Shown piece after piece: positions 41,396 through 46,274 of a stretch of 46,274 nucleotides of DNA. Origin of the DNA: an uncultured Myxococcales bacterium. GTDB taxonomy: Bacteria; Myxococcota_A; UBA9042. Within the stretch, counting starts at the first letter, position 1; every line of letters begins with the position of its first letter. The notes under the pieces were generated by a model, which was not told the origin of the DNA, did no database searches, and saw nothing but the letters and a program-made list of their open reading frames with translations. Location: positions 1-46,274 of the forward strand of contig CALENB010000524.1 in the NCBI GenBank assembly GCA_937910235.1, given 5' to 3'. The translations under genes were made by a program, and so were the position numbers.

Positions 41396-43952
41396 TGCTG
41401 ACCATCTTGCCGGGCTTGACGATGATCTTGCGCACCACCTTGCCCTCGGTCCACTTCATGACCCGGTCGTCGGCCAGCGCGACGGTCTCGAGATGGGTCT
41501 CGGCGCTGTCGCTGGGCACCTCGATCTTGGCGCGCACTTTGCCGTTCACCATCACCGGCAGCAGATACGTCGCCCGCACCAGCTTCGCCGAATCAAACGT
41601 CGGCCACGGCTGGTGACTCAGCGACGGTCCATGACCCAAGCGTCGCCACAGCTCCTCGGTGAGGTGGGGCGCATAGGGCGACAACAGCACGAGCAGCTTC
41701 TCAGCGACCTCGCGATACAACACGTCACCGCGCAAGAGCTCATTGAGCGCCTCCATCATCGCCGCGATCGCCGTGTTAAAGCGCAGCTCCGCCGTGTCCT
41801 CGGTCACTTTCTTGATCAGACCGTGGAGCAAGCTGGCCGTCGCTTCCGGCAGCGGCGCGTCGCTCAACGGCTTCTGATACAGGCTCCAGAAGCGATAGGT
41901 GAACCGGCGAGTGCCATGCATGCCCGCGGTCTGCCACGGCTTGACCTTCTCGAGCGGCCCCATGAACAGGATGTAGAGCCGGAACGCGTCGGTGCCGAAC
42001 TCGCGCAGCATGTCGTCAGGATTGACCACGTTGCCACGCGACTTGCTCATCTTCTCGCCGTCTTCGCCCAGGATCATGCCCTGGTTCACCAGCCGCGGGA
42101 ACGGCTCATCGGTCGGCACCACGCCCATGTCGAAGAGCACCTTGTGCCAAAAGCGCGCATACAGCAGGTGCAGCACCGCGTGCTCCGCGCCACCGACGTA
42201 CAGCGTCACGGGGAGCCAGTAGTCGACAGCCTCCGACGAGGCCGGAAAATCAGGGTTTTTCGGGTCCGCGAAGCGCAGGTAGTACCAGCACGAACCGGCC
42301 CACTGCGGCATGGTGTTGGTCTCACGCGCGTACCAATCCCCATCCTGCTCGAAGAAGCGCCAGTCGAGACAGCGGGCCAGCGGCGGCTCGCCAGATTCGT
42401 TGGGTTTGTAGTCGCTCGTCTCCGGCAGGCGCAGCGGCAGCTCGTCCTCGTTCACGGCGATCGGGGTCTGGTAGTCGATGCGCACGTCGTCGCCGCGACG
42501 CGGGTCCCACAGCGCGCGATCGTCCGCGTCGTCGCCCGGAAAACAGGGGTAGTAGACGGGAATGGGCTCGCCCCAGTAGCGCTGCCGGGAGAAGACCCAG
42601 TCGCGGAGCTTGTAGTTGACCTTGGCGTCGCCGAGCCCCTCTTGGGTCAACCACGCGCTGATGCGATCCTTGAAGATGTCCGTCGCCATGCCGTCAAACC
42701 CGGCGGAGTTGCAGGCGACGCCCTTCTCGCAGAAGGCCTCGTCCAGCGGATCGGTCGGGTCGCCATCTTTCGGCATCACCACGCGCAGGATCGGCAGCTC
42801 AAACGCCGTCGCAAACTCAAAGTCGCGCGCGTCGTGGCCGGGCACCGCCATGATCGCGCCGGTGCCGTAGCCACCGAGCACATAGTCCGCCGTCCAGATC
42901 GGGATGCGCGCGCCGTTCACGGGGTTGATCGCATAAGCGCCGGTGAACACCCCGGTCTTCTCAGCGCGTTCATCCTGACGGGCGCGCTCGCTCTTGCGCG
43001 CGGCGTTCGCGGCGTAGGCCTGGACCGTGGAACGCTCAGCATCGGTGGCGATGACGTCGAGCAGGTCATGCTCGGGCGCCAACACCACGTACGTCGCCCC
43101 AAACAGGGTGTCGGGCCGCGTGGTGTAGACCTTGACGCTGAACTCGTGGCCCTCGACCTTGAAATCAACCTCAGCGCCCTCAGATCGGCCGATCCAGTTG
43201 CGCTGCATGGCCTTGATGCCCTCTGCCCAATCCAGATCCTCCACGCCGCGCAGCAGCTCCTCAGCGTAGGCGGTGATGGCGAGCATCCACTGCCGCATCG
43301 GGCGCCGCACCACCGGGTGGCCGCCACGCTCGCTGAGGCCATCGATGACCTCCTCGTTGGCGAGCACGGTGCCCAGGGCCGGACACCAGTTCACCGGCAC
43401 CTCGCTCTGGTAGGCCAACCCGCGCTCAAAGAGCTGCAGGAAGATCCACTGGGTCCACTTGAAGTAGGCGGGATCGGTGGTGTCGACCTCGCGGTCCCAG
43501 TCGTAGGAGAAGCCGAGCGCCTGAATCTGGCGGCGAAAGTTGTCGATGTTCTTCGCCGTGGTGGCGCGCGGGTGCGTGCCGGTCTGGATCGCGTACTGCT
43601 CGGCGGGCAGGCCAAAGGCGTCCCACCCCATCGGGTGCAGCACGTTCACGCCGGTGTGGCGCTGGTATCGACACCAGACATCGGTCGCGGTGTAGCCCTC
43701 TGGGTGGCCGACGTGCAGGCCGGCGCCGGATGGGTAGGGGAACATGTCGAGCACATAGGCGCGCTTGTCGTTGTCGGGGTCGATCTCCGCCTTAAAGGTC
43801 TTGTTCTCAACCCAATAGCGCTGCCAGCGGGCATCGGTCGTGGAGAAATCGAAGCGCTCGTCGGCGGGGACGGCGGCTTGTCCGGCGAGCGGCACGGCAG
43901 CGAGAGGCGCGGTGGCGTGAGGCGGGGCGGGGCTAGTCGAGACGGTGGCCAT
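41382..43952 (-). CDS. leuS: Leucyl-tRNA synthetase, 856 aa
   Basis: This class I aminoacyl-tRNA synthetase charges tRNA-Leu in the cytosol. The HIGH-type motif is HVGH (80-83) in YPSGAGLHVGHPEGYTATD, and KMSKS is at 634-638 in GEKMSKSRGNVVNPDD. The editing domain is intact, with YGTGAIMAVPGHDARDFEFA containing the conserved Asp that aids removal of mischarged amino acids. WAGSCWYYLRFADP and the C-terminal KPGKMVSIV are typical. The start is ATG 43952, preceded by GAAGGAG; ATG 43973 upstream in frame would place that site inside the gene. The protein has an unusual Ala/Pro-rich leader of about 35 residues before the conserved FDFSTTDARWQRYW. It lies 86 bases downstream of the cyclophilin gene and overlaps the next membrane-protein gene. 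Confidence 0.97.
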   Translation of the reverse strand: MATVSTSPAPPHATAPLAAVPLAGQAAVPADERFDFSTTDARWQRYWVENKTFKAEIDPDNDKRAYVLDMFPYPSGAGLHVGHPEGYTATDVWCRYQRHTGVNVLHPMGWDAFGLPAEQYAIQTGTHPRATTAKNIDNFRRQIQALGFSYDWDREVDTTDPAYFKWTQWIFLQLFERGLAYQSEVPVNWCPALGTVLANEEVIDGLSERGGHPVVRRPMRQWMLAITAYAEELLRGVEDLDWAEGIKAMQRNWIGRSEGAEVDFKVEGHEFSVKVYTTRPDTLFGATYVVLAPEHDLLDVIATDAERSTVQAYAANAARKSERARQDERAEKTGVFTGAYAINPVNGARIPIWTADYVLGGYGTGAIMAVPGHDARDFEFATAFELPILRVVMPKDGDPTDPLDEAFCEKGVACNSAGFDGMATDIFKDRISAWLTQEGLGDAKVNYKLRDWVFSRQRYWGEPIPVYYPCFPGDDADDRALWDPRRGDDVRIDYQTPIAVNEDELPLRLPETSDYKPNESGEPPLARCLDWRFFEQDGDWYARETNTMPQWAGSCWYYLRFADPKNPDFPASSEAVDYWLPVTLYVGGAEHAVLHLLYARFWHKVLFDMGVVPTDEPFPRLVNQGMILGEDGEKMSKSRGNVVNPDDMLREFGTDAFRLYILFMGPLEKVKPWQTAGMHGTRRFTYRFWSLYQKPLSDAPLPEATASLLHGLIKKVTEDTAELRFNTAIAAMMEALNELLRGDVLYREVAEKLLVLLSPYAPHLTEELWRRLGHGPSLSHQPWPTFDSAKLVRATYLLPVMVNGKVRAKIEVPSDSAETHLETVALADDRVMKWTEGKVVRKIIVKPGKMVSIVTA

Positions 43953-44038
43953 GGGGCGGGCTCCTTCGGTCATTTAAGGCGCAGACGATGCCGGGTGGCG
44001 CGCGCGGGTTCAAGGCGTTGGCGCCACGCGCTACCAAG

Positions 44039-44593
44039 CTAGGACATGAGCTCTACGCTGATGCGGTCGATGGCGACGTCTTCGAGCGGCCGCTCGCCAC
44101 GTCGTGGCAGCTGGGCGATCGCTGTGAACACCTCGAGACCGTGCTCGACGACGCCAAAAACGCTGTGCCGCCGATCTAGCTCGGGCGCGGCGCGCAGCGT
44201 CACGAAGAACTGCGCGCCGTTGGTGTCGCGGCCGGCGTTGGCCATCGACAGGATTCCGGGGCGATCATGCCGGGCTGCGAGCTCGTCCGCGAAGCGGTAG
44301 CCGGGGTTGCCTAGTCCATCGCCTCGGACGCAGCCGCCCTGCACGATGAAGCCCGGAACGACGCGGTGAAAGACGCGGCCATCGTAGTACGGCACGTCCC
44401 GCTGCTCACGGCCGTTGGCGTCATTCCACGGCTGGCTGCCCTGGGTGAGGTGCACGAAGTTCGCGACCGTCAGCGGCGCCTTGTCGAGAAAGAGGCGGCA
44501 CCAAGCCGTGCCAGCGGAGGTCTCGAGGGTGACGCGTACCTGGTGCACGTCGCGCGGGAGGGGGGTGATGCGACGGAGTGGGGGCAAGGCCAT
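44039..44593 (-). CDS. Cyclophilin-type peptidyl-prolyl cis-trans isomerase, 184 aa
   Basis: It catalyses cis-trans isomerisation of X-Pro bonds. The active-site arginine motif is in YYDGRVFHRVVPGFIVQGG, followed by GDGLGNPGYRFADE and GILSMANAGRDTNGAQFFVT, all diagnostic of cyclophilins. No signal peptide is seen (MALPPLRRITPLPRDVHQVR), so it is probably cytosolic. Near the cyclosporin-binding Trp of eukaryotic enzymes the sequence reads APELDRRHSVFG, so the drug-binding Trp is absent, as in many bacterial members. ATG 44593 has AAGGAGG five bases upstream. It is divergent from the metallophosphoesterase gene, with about 100 bases between starts, and lies 86 bases upstream of leuS on the same strand. 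Confidence 0.95.
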   Translation of the reverse strand: MALPPLRRITPLPRDVHQVRVTLETSAGTAWCRLFLDKAPLTVANFVHLTQGSQPWNDANGREQRDVPYYDGRVFHRVVPGFIVQGGCVRGDGLGNPGYRFADELAARHDRPGILSMANAGRDTNGAQFFVTLRAAPELDRRHSVFGVVEHGLEVFTAIAQLPRRGERPLEDVAIDRISVELMS

Positions 44594-44697
44594 GGAGCCT
44601 CCTTCGGTGGGCGTCTCAGCGGCGCGCCGCGAGCGTGCCCGATCGGGTGCTTTACTGCGAGGTGTCGGCGCGCGACGATGGGGCGAGGGAGTTCACC

Positions 44698-46224
44698 ATG
44701 CGATCGCACCCACCAAAGACGATGCAGCGCCGCTGGACGGAGCCGGTGGCGCGGTGGCTGCGCGTCGTGGTCTGGGGCCTCTTGGCGGCGCTGGCGATCG
44801 GCTGCAACGCCCCCAAAGCCCGCAAGTCTGGGCCGCAAGCGGACGAAGAGGCGCAGCCGCCGCCACCGATTACGATGGTGCCAACGGCGACCGGGCGACC
44901 GCTCAGGCTGGCCATCGTCGGCGACTACGGCGACCCCAACCCAGCCGCCGATCGGGTCGCTGCGATGGTGCGTGGGTGGCGGCCCGATCTGGTCCTGACG
45001 GTGGGCGACAACAACTACCCAGCCGGCGACGCGGCGACCATCGACGCCAACATCGGCAAGCGCTACGGCGTGTTCATCAAGCCTTACAAGGGGCGCTATG
45101 GGCCCGGATCCACGGACCACAACCGGTTTTTTCCAGCCATGGGCAATCACGACTGGTATGCGGCCAATGGCAGGGCCTACTTCGATTGGTTTGAGCTGCC
45201 TGGCAATGAGCGCTACTACGACGTGCACGCGGGCCCGGTCGACCTGTTCTTCCTCGACAGCTATCGCCGCGAACCCGACGGCGTCGACGCCACGAGCCGC
45301 CAAGCGCACTGGTTGCGCAGCGCGCTGGCGCGATCCAAGTCGCCGTTCCGTTTCGTGCTCTTTCATCATCCGCCCTTCAACTCTGGCCGCCACACGCCGA
45401 GCGTTTGGATGCGGTGGCCCTTCCGTGCGTGGGGCGCGTCGATGACGTTCGCCGGCCATGACCACCATTACGAGCGCATTCGGAGCCGCGGCATGTGGCA
45501 TATCGTGACGGGCCACGGTGGCCGCAGGCTGTATCCGATGACCGGTCCTGTCGCTGAGGGCTCGCAAGTTCGGGCGTACGGCGTCTTCGGCGCGATGCGG
45601 GCGACGGTGACGCGGGGCTACGCGCGGTTTGAGTCCATCACCCCAGATGGCATCCTGGTCGACAGTTTTGGCCTGCCGCCGAGCCACGGTCCGGACGCGC
45701 CCAAGGGCAAACCACAGCAGCTCCGTGGCTTCGGTCAGGCTTGGTACGTGCTCGAAGCCGGTGTGGCGCCCGCGGATGATTGGGCCACCGCCGCGCCCGT
45801 GACGCCGTGGCGCAAGGGCCTCGCGCCGATGGGACACGGCACGTCGGGCCTCAAGACCGAGCTGAAGGAGGGCGCCGACAACGCCCCAAAAACCGTGCAT
45901 TTCCGGGCTACGGTCGATCTCAAGGCCGGCCCTGGCGGTCAACTGCCCAAGTGGCTGCGGCTGCGGTTGGTGCGGGATGACGGGGCGCGCGTGCTGATCA
46001 ACGGCGTCGAGGTGTGGCGACTGAATCTGCCGATGGGTCCGATCAGCGCCGAGACTGACGCGGGGTACAACCTGCGCTGGAACAACGAGACCGATGTGGT
46101 CGAGACGTGGATCTTGGCGTCGATGCTCCACGCCGGACACAACGAGCTCGCGGTGAGCCTGCATCAAGCGCGCGGCGCCGCCCATGACTCCAGGTTCGAC
46201 TTGGCGTTGGACACGTGGGACTAG
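44698..46224 (+). CDS. Metallophosphoesterase lipoprotein, calcineurin-like, 508 aa
   Basis: ATG 44698 follows GAGGGAG; longer in-frame starts run into the divergent cyclophilin gene. The signal peptide has core VVVWGLLAALAIGC (lipobox Cys), then a Pro/Gln linker. The five metallophosphoesterase motifs are complete: GDYGD (75-79), GDNNY (103-107), GNHD (149-152), HH in FHHPPFN (223-224) and GHDHHYER (from 253). The layout resembles purple-acid-phosphatase-like or alkaline phosphatase-type secreted enzymes with two metal ions. After residue about 400 a separate beta domain follows (ATVDLKAGPGGQLPKW, then RDDGARVLINGVEVWR and AGHNELAVSLHQ), a galactose-binding-like jelly roll often attached to such enzymes. 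It acts in the periplasm or on the outer surface; substrate unknown. Confidence 0.92.
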   Translation: MRSHPPKTMQRRWTEPVARWLRVVVWGLLAALAIGCNAPKARKSGPQADEEAQPPPPITMVPTATGRPLRLAIVGDYGDPNPAADRVAAMVRGWRPDLVLTVGDNNYPAGDAATIDANIGKRYGVFIKPYKGRYGPGSTDHNRFFPAMGNHDWYAANGRAYFDWFELPGNERYYDVHAGPVDLFFLDSYRREPDGVDATSRQAHWLRSALARSKSPFRFVLFHHPPFNSGRHTPSVWMRWPFRAWGASMTFAGHDHHYERIRSRGMWHIVTGHGGRRLYPMTGPVAEGSQVRAYGVFGAMRATVTRGYARFESITPDGILVDSFGLPPSHGPDAPKGKPQQLRGFGQAWYVLEAGVAPADDWATAAPVTPWRKGLAPMGHGTSGLKTELKEGADNAPKTVHFRATVDLKAGPGGQLPKWLRLRLVRDDGARVLINGVEVWRLNLPMGPISAETDAGYNLRWNNETDVVETWILASMLHAGHNELAVSLHQARGAAHDSRFDLALDTWD

Positions 46225-46247
46225 TACCATCGATCCAAAGTCACTTC

Positions 46248-46274
46248 CGGGTTCTTACCCGCTTTATGATTTAT
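46248..46274 (+). terminator. Possible short hairpin after the metallophosphoesterase gene
   Basis: CGGGT-TCTT-ACCCG (46248-46261) is a 5-bp stem with a four-base loop, followed by AT-rich CTTTATGATTTAT to the window edge. The stem is short and the T-tract interrupted. Confidence 0.35.

Noticed and set aside
41376-44042. 888-codon plus-strand open frame opposite leuS
   Set aside because: leuS is unmistakable (HVGH, KMSKS, editing motif); the opposite frame is a compositional artefact.
44470-46230. 586-codon minus-strand frame opposite the metallophosphoesterase
   Set aside because: The plus frame has all five catalytic motifs and a lipobox; the minus frame is Arg/Val/Ala-rich without motifs.

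Overview
The window is GC-rich DNA with almost no non-coding space and strong GC3 codon bias, which produces many long shadow frames. It carries secreted lipoproteins with Asp/Ala/Gly-rich linkers after the lipobox Cys, 'slime-mould-type' Cys-rich repeats and an nSTAND NTPase. Together these suggest a Myxococcota or other deltaproteobacterial-grade Gram-negative bacterium. This is inferred from gene content only; no rRNA or marker phylogeny was possible.

Region 1 (1-7504). A partial membrane-fused spermidine-synthase-like gene lies downstream of a lipoprotein gene (both minus). A DUF432-like gene and a MscS channel gene form a plus-strand pair. A bestrophin-type channel and a phytanoyl-CoA-dioxygenase-like oxygenase are on the minus strand, followed by a small TerB-like gene (plus). 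Region 2 (7535-13076, all minus) holds aminopeptidase N, a DASS-family Na+/anion symporter and a 4-hydroxy-2-oxovalerate aldolase. The aldolase and symporter genes overlap by ATGA. Two convergent gene junctions here carry 16-17 bp tandem repeats.

Region 3 (13498-40925, all plus) is the striking part. Four consecutive genes of about 6.1-6.2 kb encode giant lipoproteins of 2025, 2042, 2080 and 2041 aa, with the same plan each time: lipoprotein signal peptide, Asp-rich tether, short Cys-rich cap, a stalk of 14 bipartite Cys-rich units (about 50 aa, 8 Cys each) plus a terminal half unit, and eight jelly-roll-like domains of about 145 aa. The repeat count is the same in all four and irregular units sit at the same ordinal positions. 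The proteins fall into two alternating classes (1 and 3 against 2 and 4), which points to duplication of a two-gene cassette. An nSTAND NTPase gene with a transmembrane helix and no WD40 domain follows on the same strand. A palindrome lies in the divergent intergenic region upstream. My working view is that this is a surface appendage or adhesin locus built from two kinds of giant lipoprotein, possibly with an associated NTPase; function is inference.

Region 4 (40922-46274). A four-helix membrane protein gene overlaps the end of leuS (both minus), with a cyclophilin gene upstream. Divergent from these is a metallophosphoesterase lipoprotein gene. I saw no rRNA, tRNA, CRISPR array, transposase or phage gene.
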